Virus record (IMG/VR): IMGVR_UViG_3300025770_000036
Location: 1-42,271 of that record
Strand: one strand, 5' to 3'
DNA: 42,271 bases
Source: a virus
Part shown: piece by piece, positions 32,805 to 39,431 of the stretch
Layout: the number at the start of each line of letters is the position of its first letter
Position numbering within the stretch: the first letter of the stretch is position 1
Notes under the pieces: generated by a model
What the model was told of the DNA's origin: nothing
The model's database searches: none
What the model saw: only the letters and a program-made list of their open reading frames with translations
Translations under genes and position numbers: made by a program

Positions 32805-33023
32805 TTATTGTTTGTTAGTATAATTAGTCTGAAAGAAAATAATTCGTAATAATAAATATAACCCAACACTCTGTAAAAGTGTTATTTTAGGTACTCCAAA
32901 TAAAGGCATTAGCCAATTCCAAAGGGCCCAAAATGGTATGAAAAATAATGCAACACCAATAACTGCTACTATTATTAGTCCAATTAAATAACCTTTATTA
33001 TAATCATCTATTTTATGCTCCAT
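32805..33023 (-). CDS. Small membrane protein, 72 residues
   Basis: Begins MEHKIDDYNKGYLIGLIIVA. Membrane segments at about 11-36 and 46-64 (LLQSVGLYLLLRIIFFQ). The end NYTNKQ lies ten bases from the next gene start. Function unknown; part of a run of small host-interaction genes. Confidence 0.65.
   Translation of the reverse strand: MEHKIDDYNKGYLIGLIIVAVIGVALFFIPFWALWNWLMPLFGVPKITLLQSVGLYLLLRIIFFQTNYTNKQ
32852..32859 (-). promoter_or_regulatory. Late-promoter-like motif ATATTTAT upstream of tmRNA region
   Basis: Minus-strand reading GGTTATATTTATTATTACGA, inside the 3' part of the 72-residue membrane-protein gene and 58 bases before the 55-residue gene that leads into the tmRNA. Confidence 0.4.
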
Positions 33024-33025
33024 AC

Positions 33026-33226
33026 CTAAACTCTCCAGTCTGTTGAATCTGATTCTATTGGTTCAATATAATAAGGTGGTGTTGAATCAATAGTATCAGG
33101 TGGTGTATATAACCCAATCTTCTGTTCAAATTTATTCACCGCTGGTTCTAATGTTCCATTAGCATCAGTTATTATTATTATCAGTGCTAATCCTACATGG
33201 AAATAAAACCATGTTAAATTAGGCAT
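33026..33226 (-). CDS. Small protein with one membrane segment, 66 residues
   Basis: Start at ATG 33226 (MPNLTWFYFHVGLALIIIIT) rather than the TTG one codon earlier; GAGGTAATTG precedes it. One hydrophobic segment (about 5-20), then a Pro/Asp/Ser-rich tail (YTPPDTIDSTPPYYIEPIES). It overlaps the stop of the next gene upstream. Unknown role. Confidence 0.6.
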   Translation of the reverse strand: MPNLTWFYFHVGLALIIIITDANGTLEPAVNKFEQKIGLYTPPDTIDSTPPYYIEPIESDSTDWRV

Positions 33227-33428
33227 CAATTACCTCTACAATCTTAGATTCTTTTGCTACTTTAACTTCAAAGGGATATGGTGAATCTTTTAACAATCCA
33301 TTTACCTTTGACTCTGCTACACTTACCGAATCACACTCAACTAAAAATGCTCTACGAGTTTTCTTTTCTCGTACTCCATTCTTTGTTGGGATTTCTTCTG
33401 TAAATATTACTTGTGTTTCAAAATACAT
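33219..33428 (-). CDS. DUF4494-like small protein
   Basis: A 69-residue protein beginning MYFETQVIFTEEIPTKNGVR, with KKTRRAFLVECDSVSVAESK and a C-terminal EVKVAKESKIVEVIDA. The order of strand, basic turn, (Y/F)LV-x-(A/C)-x-S-x-(T/S)-x-A-E resembles DUF4494, a small domain I associate with Bacteroidetes and their phages. This is one of the hints to the host. An AAGGAGTACAGGTT ribosome site precedes it. Function unknown. Confidence 0.6.
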   Translation of the reverse strand: MYFETQVIFTEEIPTKNGVREKKTRRAFLVECDSVSVAESKVNGLLKDSPYPFEVKVAKESKIVEVIDA

Positions 33429-33444
33429 AACCTGTACTCCTTGT

Positions 33445-33786
33445 TTAGTGGTTTATTATTAAACCTTGTTCGTAAGTCATTTCTCTGCAGAGATTATCTA
33501 TTCGTTCTTTCGAATCTCTAAGAGAAACTTGTTTTCCAAATTCGTCTATCATAACTTGTCTATAATGTTTAATGGCACCTATCTTATTATTAGGTAAAAG
33601 AGTTCTTAATTCTTTTTCCATATCATCTAACTTAACATCTTCTAAGTTCCAATCTCCATCTAACATTTTATTTCTCATCTTCCAAACTTTGTTTGAAGTT
33701 CTCATGATGTAAATTAAATGTTCTCTTTCATCTAAAGTTAAATTCAGCTGATTCTTTAAATTATCAACATATCTAATGTTGTGCAT
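33445..33786 (-). CDS. Hypothetical protein, 113 residues
   Basis: Mostly helical and charged (MHNIRYVDNLKNQLNLTLDE; VWKMRNKMLDGDWNLEDVKL; KHYRQVMIDEFGKQVSLRDS). Its start follows the stop of the 308-residue methyltransferase by four bases. This is the first gene downstream of the cassette-like methyltransferase group and may mark the right-hand edge of the insertion. No family recognised. Confidence 0.65.
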   Translation of the reverse strand: MHNIRYVDNLKNQLNLTLDEREHLIYIMRTSNKVWKMRNKMLDGDWNLEDVKLDDMEKELRTLLPNNKIGAIKHYRQVMIDEFGKQVSLRDSKERIDNLCREMTYEQGLIINH

Positions 33787-33790
33787 AATA

Positions 33791-34717
33791 CTACAATCCT
33801 ACTCTTTTACAAGCAATATAATAGTATTCATCATTCATCTCAATACCTATAAAATCTCTATTGGTGTTTTTACAAGCTACACCAGTACTTCCACTACCCA
33901 TAGTTAAATCCACTACTAAATCATTTTCATTACTAAAGGTTTTAATCAAATCTTCTAACAATAAAATAGGCTTTTGTGTCGGGTGGTGTCCATCATAATC
34001 TTTTTTGTATTTTAAAATATTGCTTTTGTATTTTTTACCTTCCCATAAATTAAAAATAGAACCTTTATAAGTATTCATTTTTATCATTTCTTCATAAGGT
34101 AATTTAAAAAATCCAGTGGGTTGCAAAACGTTTTCATATATTTCTTTTGTAGGTACTAAAAATTGTGATGTTTCCCAATATCTTGCAACCAAACTTCTAT
34201 GCTTGTTTTTTTCTTTGCCTGAATACTCACAATATTTATAATTAAATTCAGTTGTAGTTATTCCGCTTTCAATTTTGCAACCTTTTAGATAATCATAAAC
34301 AGGATTTGTTGGTTTTATATTTTTTCCCTTTTCATAGTCTTTACTAAAAACTAAAACATCTTCATAGTAATTTAGAGGTGCTTTCTTAGCAGTCAAAGCA
34401 TTTGCAAAGTGGTCTTTTTCCCAAATCATACTATAATTAAAAGGTATATTTTCAATAGCTTTATTTATTAATTCATTTGTAAATGGTTGTTGAGCAAACA
34501 AAATGATTTTACCATCCTTTCTCAATATTCTATTTGCTATTTTATAAATTTCGTTTGTGTCAATTACAACATCCCAATCACATTTTCCACTCATTCCATG
34601 ATTTACATTTTTAATATCTTTAACCGTTCCATAAGGCAAATCAGTTAATATTAAATCAACGCTTCCACTTTCTATTTTATCACTTTCTATCAAGCAATCT
34701 CCTTTGTATAATTTCAT
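33791..34717 (-). CDS. DNA amino-methyltransferase (beta class), 308 residues
   Basis: Catalytic motif LILTDLPYGTV at about 22-32 (DLPYG in place of DPPY) comes first and the S-adenosylmethionine motif DLVVDLTMGSGSTGVA at about 265-280 comes last, the beta-type order of N4-cytosine/N6-adenine enzymes. A PTQKP (near residue 247) before the cofactor motif is also typical. The region between (about 130-235) would read the target. There is no Shine-Dalgarno sequence before the ATG, in contrast to most phage genes here, and the gene follows an attC-like repeat, both pointing to a cassette origin. Likely role: antirestriction or regulation by DNA modification. Confidence 0.88.
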   Translation of the reverse strand: MKLYKGDCLIESDKIESGSVDLILTDLPYGTVKDIKNVNHGMSGKCDWDVVIDTNEIYKIANRILRKDGKIILFAQQPFTNELINKAIENIPFNYSMIWEKDHFANALTAKKAPLNYYEDVLVFSKDYEKGKNIKPTNPVYDYLKGCKIESGITTTEFNYKYCEYSGKEKNKHRSLVARYWETSQFLVPTKEIYENVLQPTGFFKLPYEEMIKMNTYKGSIFNLWEGKKYKSNILKYKKDYDGHHPTQKPILLLEDLIKTFSNENDLVVDLTMGSGSTGVACKNTNRDFIGIEMNDEYYYIACKRVGL

Positions 34718-34750
34718 TCTATTTAGTTTTTCTGTTAATAATCCGCACTA

Positions 34751-34814
34751 TGCACAACAATGGTTATGGTGCAGTTGCGAAAAGCAACCGACACCATACC
34801 CTTAACGTTGTACA
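34751..34814 (-). repeat. Integron attC-like site 1
   Basis: On the minus strand the ends are TGTACAAC and GTTGTGCA. Inside them GGTATGGTG (34800-34792) pairs with CACCATAACC (34771-34762) with one extra base, and GGTTGC pairs with GCAAC around a TTTTC loop. Outer AAC/GTT core boxes, an imperfect stem with extrahelical bases and a length of 64 bases are the attC layout. It lies three bases after the stop of the 347-residue methyltransferase. Confidence 0.72.
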
Positions 34815-34822
34815 CAATATTG

Positions 34823-35866
34823 CTACGTCTGTGCATCAATTAAAGTTTCGTGCATATCAACCGCAATAATATTTTTTTCTTCCCTTCTTTTTTTAGCAAG
34901 TTTGTAAATATCTAAATCGTTTTCAATACTTATGCTATTTCTACCAAGTTCAAAACTTGCTATTCCTGTTGTATCACTTCCGCAAGTGTTATCTAAAACC
35001 ACTTCCCCTTTATTGGAGTAAGTTTCAATAAAAAACTTTATCAATCCTAATGGTTTTTGAGTTGTGTGGTAATCATTTTCTCTATTGTATTTTAATATAC
35101 TTTTTGGATAGCCTGTTTTTGTTTGGTTATAAGTTTCTCTTTTGCTTTCAGATGATAAATGACCTAAACTTCCTGCTTTCCCCTTATTACTACATTTAAT
35201 ATCTGTATCTTGTAAATCCAAGTTGTAAGTAACACTTTTTACAGAGTTTAGTATTTCATTATAATTATCCTCTATTCCAAATAAATCACATATTTTAAAC
35301 CATTGCTCTTTTGTTGGTAGTTGTGAACCATTTAATTTATTTGCGACCCAGCCTGTTATGTTCCCATTTTTAGATAATTGCAATCTTGAAACGTCAATTT
35401 GTTTTAAGTTAAGTCGTTCCATATTGCTTTTCATAATTTCAGAAAATTGAAGATTAGGTGTTTCATTGTAAAATACAGAAATATTTTCGTGTACTTTTAA
35501 AGGTTGGTAATTTACCAATTGAAAGTTTCCTGCATTATTCTTTTCCCAAATCCAATCGTATTTATACCAATCCAAATTACTTGCTCTTAAAAGCGTAGAG
35601 AATGGTTCAGAACCAAATAATACTATAACACCTTTATCTTTTATAATTCGCTTGTACTCTTTCCAAAGTTTTTCAAATGGTATTATTGTATCCCAACTAC
35701 AAGCAGTCGTTCCATAAGGTAAATCACAACAAATAAGGTCAATACTTTTACTTGGTATTCGTTTCATTTCTTCCAAGCAGTTACCAAACCACAATAGGTT
35801 ATTTGTCTTCCTATCGTCAGCCATTTTGCCATCGCTCAAAAAAATATTATTACTATGTTTCGTCAT
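34823..35866 (-). CDS. DNA amino-methyltransferase (beta class), 347 residues
   Basis: The catalytic motif is DLICCDLPYGTTACSWD at about 43-59 and the cofactor motif EVVLDNTCGSDTTGIASFE near 290-308, in beta-class order, with TTQKP before it. In the cofactor loop a Gly of the usual GSGTTG is Asp (GSDTTG). The central region (about 130-260) would be the target recognition domain. The ATG at 35866 has no Shine-Dalgarno site; a second possible start is Met 15. The stop is followed within three bases by attC-like site 1 and the start is preceded by the junction of site 2, so the gene fits a complete cassette. Role: DNA modification against host restriction. Confidence 0.87.
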   Translation of the reverse strand: MTKHSNNIFLSDGKMADDRKTNNLLWFGNCLEEMKRIPSKSIDLICCDLPYGTTACSWDTIIPFEKLWKEYKRIIKDKGVIVLFGSEPFSTLLRASNLDWYKYDWIWEKNNAGNFQLVNYQPLKVHENISVFYNETPNLQFSEIMKSNMERLNLKQIDVSRLQLSKNGNITGWVANKLNGSQLPTKEQWFKICDLFGIEDNYNEILNSVKSVTYNLDLQDTDIKCSNKGKAGSLGHLSSESKRETYNQTKTGYPKSILKYNRENDYHTTQKPLGLIKFFIETYSNKGEVVLDNTCGSDTTGIASFELGRNSISIENDLDIYKLAKKRREEKNIIAVDMHETLIDAQT

Positions 35867-35883
35867 TTAATTAAAGTTTTAGT

Positions 35884-36003
35884 TTATTTAATCGCAATAC
35901 AGTGTACAACACCAAATAAAAACAATAAAAGGGTTTCTGCATCCTCTGTTGTTATTTCATTGTTGCGTAATTTGTCAGCTATTTTTAATATTTTTTCTTT
36001 CAT
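35884..36003 (-). CDS. Small 39-residue frame lying within attC-like site 2
   Basis: Reads MKEKILKIADKLRNNEITTE then DAETLLLFLFGVVHCIAIK. The first 30 residues look like a genuine small helical protein (a repeated pattern, KIADKLRNNEITTEDA, that I associate with small Bacteroidetes cassette or phage proteins). The last residues are read from the attC-like junction itself, so the original C-terminus may have been replaced by recombination. No ribosome site. It may be a remnant. Confidence 0.45.
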   Translation of the reverse strand: MKEKILKIADKLRNNEITTEDAETLLLFLFGVVHCIAIK

Positions 36004-36039
36004 AATTTTACTGTTCTTATTTGCATTCCGTTATATACA
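35901..36039 (-). repeat. Integron attC-like site 2, with small reading frame in its loop
   Basis: On the minus strand the 5' arm, GTATATAACGGAATGCAAAT (from 36038), pairs with the complement of the 3' arm (plus-strand GTGTACAACACCAAATAAAA, 35902-35921), with a four-base gap and a few mismatches continuing into AACA(G/A)TAAAA. Core boxes are ATATAAC and GTTGTAC. The span of about 139 bases is at the long end for attC. The stop codon of the MT-A70 gene is part of the 5' box. Confidence 0.6.
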
Positions 36040-36621
36040 ATATTGGCTTAGGTCTATACTGTCTTCAACTTCATTGCCCCACGCATCCCAACCGTCAAAA
36101 TTTTCTCTTGCAAATAGTTCTGTTTTTGGAATATCATTTCCAAACATTTCAACTATTCTTTTTCTTACTTCGTTTGGTTTTTCAGAATGCCTACCTCTTA
36201 CCGCTTCTACTAATTGCCTTACATTTCGTTTTTTTAAATATTTACTCATTTTGCCTTTTGTTGCTAATAGACATATTTCGCCACATTTAGTCGTCCAAAA
36301 ACCTACATAGCAACTTTGAACACCACTTTTTTCTTTTTTTAACCAAGTAAAACCAATCGTTTTATATTTAAAACCCCAAGCGTTTATTACTTTCATTGCT
36401 TCTTCCAAGTGAGCATCGGTTGTCCATAAAAAAAGAATAGCATCATCAGCAGTCATATTTTTTACAGGCATTTTGCAAATTTCATCGGTTGTCATTACGG
36501 TATAATTATCACCAATTTTAACTTGCTTTAAATTTACTATTCCGTTTTTATCATTTCCATTCGCTAATCTACTTCCAAACTTCCAAGCAGGGTCTGCATA
36601 AATTATATTGTATTTTTTCAA
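36031..36621 (-). CDS. MT-A70-family adenine methyltransferase
   Basis: A 196-residue protein. NIIYADPAWKFGS (5-17) carries the catalytic motif as D-P-A-W instead of the more common D-P-P-W. AILFLWTTDAHLEEAMKVIN (about 61-80), WGFKYKTIGFTWLKK and VGFWTTKCGEICLLATKGK follow the MT-A70 pattern, and RHSEKPNEVRKRIVEMFG is the usual C-terminal segment. The only possible start is TTG at 36621, since an in-frame stop lies five codons upstream; no Shine-Dalgarno site. The TAA stop is inside the 5' box of attC-like site 2, and site 3 lies before the start, so the gene is a cassette. It would methylate adenine N6 in DNA. Confidence 0.88.
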   Translation of the reverse strand: MKKYNIIYADPAWKFGSRLANGNDKNGIVNLKQVKIGDNYTVMTTDEICKMPVKNMTADDAILFLWTTDAHLEEAMKVINAWGFKYKTIGFTWLKKEKSGVQSCYVGFWTTKCGEICLLATKGKMSKYLKKRNVRQLVEAVRGRHSEKPNEVRKRIVEMFGNDIPKTELFARENFDGWDAWGNEVEDSIDLSQYCI

Positions 36622-36649
36622 GGTCTGTGCTTTTTAAGTCGCCAATACA

Positions 36650-36780
36650 GTATATAACAATGTATATAAGTAATGGCAGGTTATTGTTTAATTTTAAGTT
36701 TCTGTTTATCTATTCACTTTTTGCTTTACGATAAGTAGGTGCTTTCTATCTGCCACTACTCATATACTAACCGTTATCAC
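36650..36780 (-). repeat. Integron attC-like site 3
   Basis: Plus-strand arms GTATATAAGTAATGGCAG (36662-36679) and CTGCCACTACTCATATAC (36750-36767) pair over 18 bases with two G-T type differences. Outside them lie GTATATAAC (36650-36658) and CGTTATCAC (36772-36780), the AAC/GTT core boxes, with extrahelical bases between. The loop is about 70 bases. The stop of the 43-residue gene lies inside the 5' arm, as in integron cassettes. Confidence 0.7.
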
Positions 36781-36898
36781 AATTATCTATTTGATGTTGT
36801 TGAAATAATTGTTCTTTATCTGATTCATCAGGTTGAGTCTTATCAATTAACAACTCCAATTTTTCTAATTTGTTTTTTAAATTATCTTTAGAAATCAT
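36767..36898 (-). CDS. Small helical protein ending in attC-like site 3, 43 residues
   Basis: Begins MISKDNLKNKLEKLELLIDK and ends QIDNCDNG, with the last codons and the TAG inside the attC-like repeat. It overlaps the 55-residue gene upstream (AAAATGATT: TGA and ATG share bases). No clear ribosome site. A charged helix of unknown function; probably the first cassette gene of the cluster, or the phage gene at the insertion point. Confidence 0.6.
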   Translation of the reverse strand: MISKDNLKNKLEKLELLIDKTQPDESDKEQLFQQHQIDNCDNG

Positions 36899-37062
36899 TT
36901 TTTAGTTTTTCTTTCAAATCTTTTTTTTGGTATTGGCCCGATGTTATCATAATCAATCGGTGTTTTAGCTAACTCTCTTTTTAATATATCAATACTCTTA
37001 ACATCTGTTATGAATTTTTCTATTGATTCAAAATCAGATTTTTTTGTTAAATCTTTATCCAT
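36895..37062 (-). CDS. Small hypothetical protein, 55 residues
   Basis: Begins MDKDLTKKSDFESIEKFITD and ends in a basic patch, PIPKKRFERKTKK, after TPIDYDNIG. Its stop overlaps the start of the 43-residue gene. Helical and basic at the end; no family recognised. Confidence 0.6.
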   Translation of the reverse strand: MDKDLTKKSDFESIEKFITDVKSIDILKRELAKTPIDYDNIGPIPKKRFERKTKK

Positions 37063-37117
37063 TAATAAACAAGTGGAATATTATTACTACACCCATAAAA
37101 ACTGTCATTTCAACCAT
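37055..37117 (-). CDS. Possible 20-residue membrane peptide
   Basis: MVEMTVFMGVVIIFHLFING, a single hydrophobic stretch. GAGGAG lies five bases before the ATG, a strong ribosome site, and the stop overlaps the next gene start. It starts just after the co-chaperonin gene. Very short, so it may be only a translational coupler. Confidence 0.4.
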   Translation of the reverse strand: MVEMTVFMGVVIIFHLFING

Positions 37118-37119
37118 CT

Positions 37120-37422
37120 CTACTCCTCTTCCTCTATCACTGCTATAATATCTTGTTCACCAAGTATCAAATATTTCTTACCTTTATACTCAAGTTCTTG
37201 TGCCTGAAATCTACCATAGTAAATATCATCACCAACACTAACTTCCATTGGTATTCTTTCTCCTGTCATATGACTTACCGAACCCTTACCACATGCAACT
37301 ATTGTTCCTATGTCTGGTAATCCATCTTCTCTTGCTGTATCTGGTATTATAATTCCACTCTCTGTTTTTTCTTGTCGTTCTCTGTGTTCAACTACTACTC
37401 TTGCACCTATCGGTCTTAACAT
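37120..37422 (-). CDS. groES: GroES-type co-chaperonin
   Basis: A 100-residue protein starting MLRPIGARVVVEHRERQEKT. The mobile loop KTESGIIIPDTARED (19-33), the GTIVACGKG strand and the C-terminal YLILGEQDIIAVIEEEE match GroES. Length is close to the usual ~97. It would cap host GroEL; T4 uses gp31 for folding its capsid protein, so this gene probably serves capsid or other phage protein folding. The acidic GroES roof loop is replaced by SHMTGERIPME. It lies between small phage genes with a three-base gap upstream. Confidence 0.92.
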   Translation of the reverse strand: MLRPIGARVVVEHRERQEKTESGIIIPDTAREDGLPDIGTIVACGKGSVSHMTGERIPMEVSVGDDIYYGRFQAQELEYKGKKYLILGEQDIIAVIEEEE

Positions 37423-37425
37423 AAC

Positions 37426-37527
37426 CTATTTCACTTTACCCTTCGTTGTCTGTTTCATCTTCATATTTTTATCAATTTTAAATTGTTGAAAGAAAAAATT
37501 AATTGTATCTTCATCCAAATCATTCAT
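37426..37527 (-). CDS. Small 33-residue basic protein
   Basis: MNDLDEDTINFFFQQFKIDK followed by NMKMKQTTKGKVK. Chosen start ATG 37527 overlaps the stop of the 65-residue gene, with GAGGAAA upstream. A longer frame in the same phase exists but runs through that gene and lacks support. Unknown function. Confidence 0.5.
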   Translation of the reverse strand: MNDLDEDTINFFFQQFKIDKNMKMKQTTKGKVK

Positions 37528-37717
37528 CGTTAGATTTTCCTCGTTCAGTCTTTGATGGATGTATTGACCCAGATTCTTCTCGTGCCACTTCTTCCTTGTT
37601 ACCAAAAATTTTATCCCACCTATCACCCCACTCCTTTGTGGAATAACTTCTTGGTCTATCTCCTTTTCCTGCTCCGCCGGCATCTCTAAAGATTGATTTC
37701 TTTGCATTATCTGTCAA
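37520..37717 (-). CDS. Small hypothetical phage protein, 65 residues
   Basis: Begins MTDNAKKSIFRDAGGAGKGD and continues RPRSYSTKEWGDRWDKIFGN. The GKGD-x-PR ... W-D-x-I-F-G pattern is one I have seen in small proteins of many tailed phages. It overlaps the zinc-binding protein gene by 11 bases. No function known. Confidence 0.65.
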   Translation of the reverse strand: MTDNAKKSIFRDAGGAGKGDRPRSYSTKEWGDRWDKIFGNKEEVAREESGSIHPSKTERGKSNDE

Positions 37718-37976
37718 AGTCTTCTTCTGTATACTTGTTTAAAAAACTATCTCCAGAACATTCAATACTACAATAGTTTCTAACCTCTACGCCAGCACGG
37801 TCTTCTCTATTTTTATGTTCAGCGTTTTTATTATATGTTGGTATATTAAATTCTGAACTAGCAGCTGGTACATTCCAACTCCTATGTTTAACTACTTTTA
37901 CTTTACCACAAGTAGAACACTTCCTTCTGATTGGTTCTAATTTCGGTCTTGCGTCTCGTCCTCTTGGTCTTGCCAT
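37707..37976 (-). CDS. Small zinc-binding protein, 89 residues
   Basis: Starts MARPRGRDARPKLEPIRRKC, with CSTC (20-23) and a second Cys pair in YCSIECSG (68-75), giving a likely four-Cys zinc site. Arg-rich N-terminus suits nucleic acid binding. AGGATAATATA precedes the ATG. Unknown role. Confidence 0.65.
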   Translation of the reverse strand: MARPRGRDARPKLEPIRRKCSTCGKVKVVKHRSWNVPAASSEFNIPTYNKNAEHKNREDRAGVEVRNYCSIECSGDSFLNKYTEEDFDR

Positions 37977-37980
37977 TATA

Positions 37981-38142
37981 TTATCCTTGTCCTAATATTA
38001 TGTAATACATAAAAACTGCAGATACAGCTAATAGTATTACTATTTTTATTTTCTCTTTAGTAACATCCCACTCGGATGTTTGATAACTAAAATCTTTTTC
38101 TTTACGAAGTTTTCTTTTATTTCCAAATATATCTCGGGCCAT
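37981..38142 (-). CDS. Small membrane protein, 53 residues
   Basis: Begins MARDIFGNKRKLRKEKDFSY, with a C-terminal membrane segment KIVILLAVSAVFMYYIILG (33-51). Its ATG overlaps the stop of the 140-residue gene (TAATG), supporting translation. Basic N-terminus likely cytoplasmic. Unknown function. Confidence 0.65.
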   Translation of the reverse strand: MARDIFGNKRKLRKEKDFSYQTSEWDVTKEKIKIVILLAVSAVFMYYIILGQG

Positions 38143-38564
38143 TACTTAGTTTCCCGTTTCTTTTTATACCATTCTTTAGTTGGTTTAAGTTCATCCGTAT
38201 TCCATACTGCCTTTTTAATCAACTCATCAAATGGTTTATTCTCATCTCCAAATCGTCCATCACTTTCCCACAACACATATAAATCTGTATTTAAATTTTG
38301 AGCAATTTCTCTCAATACTAAATAATCTTCAGTAAGATTTAAATCACCATACCATACTTTACCATAACCTGGCATCAATACATTGGCATTGAATATTATT
38401 AAATCATCGGGATGCATATTTCTATATACCGATTTACTACCGCCTATCATTCTGCCATTATGAAAACTATGTGCATTAAAATATTGATGGATTTCCAGTA
38501 CTGTTGGTGTTGGTTTAAAATCACTTGGATACTCACCAGCTAGTTTTATTGTTTTGTCAATCAT
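38142..38564 (-). CDS. Hypothetical protein, 140 residues
   Basis: A soluble mixed alpha/beta protein: MIDKTIKLAGEYPSDFKPTP, then FHNGRMIGGSKSVYRNMHPD and DLIIFNANVLMPGYGKVWYG, LNTDLYVLWESDGRFGDE. The order of strand, NAN-V and GDL recalls small nucleotide- or metal-binding folds, but no catalytic motif is certain. TGAGGAAAAATAA precedes the ATG. Conserved-looking phage protein of unknown function. Confidence 0.65.
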   Translation of the reverse strand: MIDKTIKLAGEYPSDFKPTPTVLEIHQYFNAHSFHNGRMIGGSKSVYRNMHPDDLIIFNANVLMPGYGKVWYGDLNLTEDYLVLREIAQNLNTDLYVLWESDGRFGDENKPFDELIKKAVWNTDELKPTKEWYKKKRETK

Positions 38565-38593
38565 TTATTTTTCCTCATTTTCTTTTACCTGAG

Positions 38594-39139
38594 TTAATCC
38601 CACAAATTAAATAAGTGCTTTCCAATCAACTCAAATGAACGCCGAGAACTCTTTGTCAACTTCTTTACTTCTTCTTTATCTTCGTAATCGTAATTCTGAA
38701 TTGTCTTTGCACATTTCAATCCATAAATAATTTCACCCAATACATTTTCCCACCTTTGTTCTGCCAATACAGAGGCTTCATCAGTTGGATTTCCATCTTT
38801 GTCAACTCCATCTTTCTTTTTAAACATTGACATTGGTGTACCCATTTTATTGTTTTTCAATCGTTCTAACATTGGAATCAAATTATCTACCAACCAAGTA
38901 TCAATTGACCAAACTGACCTATCAGACCAACCTCTACTTCCACGCTGATAAAACCACTTAGCTTCAGATGGGAAATCTTTAATGGTCTGAATGAATCTCT
39001 GAAGTGGTCTTACAAAATATTTATTATACCACTTTTCATTCTCTTTATCCCATCTTGCAAATACATCTTCTGTTAGTTCAAATGTTTCATCATCCCATGG
39101 CCCTGGTCTTTTTTTATTAAAATCTGTCGGGTAGTCCAT
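38594..39139 (-). CDS. Hypothetical phage protein, 181 residues
   Basis: Trp/Asp-rich and helical: MDYPTDFNKKRPGPWDDETF, IDTWLVDNLIPMLERLKNNK, RWENVLGEIIYGLKCAKTIQ. The pattern (R)GWSDRSVWSIDTWL-x-IPML is one I recall from conserved hypothetical proteins of diverse tailed phages. Two-base gap to the next gene upstream (AAATAAAATGG). Function unknown. Confidence 0.7.
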   Translation of the reverse strand: MDYPTDFNKKRPGPWDDETFELTEDVFARWDKENEKWYNKYFVRPLQRFIQTIKDFPSEAKWFYQRGSRGWSDRSVWSIDTWLVDNLIPMLERLKNNKMGTPMSMFKKKDGVDKDGNPTDEASVLAEQRWENVLGEIIYGLKCAKTIQNYDYEDKEEVKKLTKSSRRSFELIGKHLFNLWD

Positions 39140-39140
39140 T

Positions 39141-39431
39141 TTATTTCTCTTCTTCTTTTAAAAACAACATAAACAAAAGTTGTAATTCACCTTCAGTATA
39201 CCAAGTTTTATATTCTTCATTAAATAACTGAACTCCTGTAAAGTTCTTTGCCGAAATTAATGATGGGTCATAAGTAGTTCCGAACTCATATATGTAATAA
39301 TGAAACTTCTCATCACCACTTTCTTCCACCGAAACATCTACTCTTTCAAATCCACAATCAATAAAAGTTTGCTCACAAATCGGAGTTTCGTTCATGTAAG
39401 GTGCTATTTCTTCAATCGCTATTGTTTTCAT
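39141..39431 (-). CDS. Hypothetical protein, 96 residues
   Basis: Begins MKTIAIEEIAPYMNETPICE. Acidic with aromatic strands (EKFHYYIYEFGTTYDP; EYKTWYTEGELQLLFMLFLK). The start overlaps the 3' end of the 61-residue gene by 20 bases. No family recognised. Confidence 0.6.
   Translation of the reverse strand: MKTIAIEEIAPYMNETPICEQTFIDCGFERVDVSVEESGDEKFHYYIYEFGTTYDPSLISAKNFTGVQLFNEEYKTWYTEGELQLLFMLFLKEEEK

Larger units (their letters stand above)
34751..36780 (-). mobile_element. Integron-like gene cassette cluster without integrase
   Basis: Three attC-like inverted repeats (34751-34814, 35901-36039, 36650-36780) each lie directly after a minus-strand gene, as expected for gene-plus-attC cassettes in one orientation. 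Their outer junctions share the form GTTRTAYAC followed by (AA/TG)TATTG(G)C. Cassette contents: a 43-residue gene, an MT-A70 methyltransferase with a 39-residue frame in its attC, and a 347-residue methyltransferase; the 308-residue methyltransferase follows the last site. Cassette genes lack Shine-Dalgarno sites. No integron integrase is seen, so this corresponds to a cluster of attC sites lacking integrase. Confidence 0.62.

Noticed and set aside
33445-33480. Inverted repeat GGTTTAATAATAAACC at the end of the 113-residue gene as a fourth attC site
   Set aside because: It is short (six-base stem), lacks AAC/GTT boxes and junction similarity; probably chance or a weak hairpin.
34751-34814. 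A simple rho-independent terminator rather than an attC-like site
   Set aside because: There is no T run after the stem on the transcribed strand, and the AAC/GTT outer boxes and related junctions recur at two other sites. The terminator reading is not fully excluded.
35855-36310. A 151-residue plus-strand frame across the cassette region
   Set aside because: It runs antisense through the MT-A70 gene and attC-like site 2; composition is Leu/Phe-rich as expected of a shadow and no ribosome site is present.
37528-37707. N-terminal extension of the 33-residue gene to 93 residues
   Set aside because: It would overlap almost all of the better-supported 65-residue gene in another frame; an internal ATG with a ribosome site explains the 3' part.
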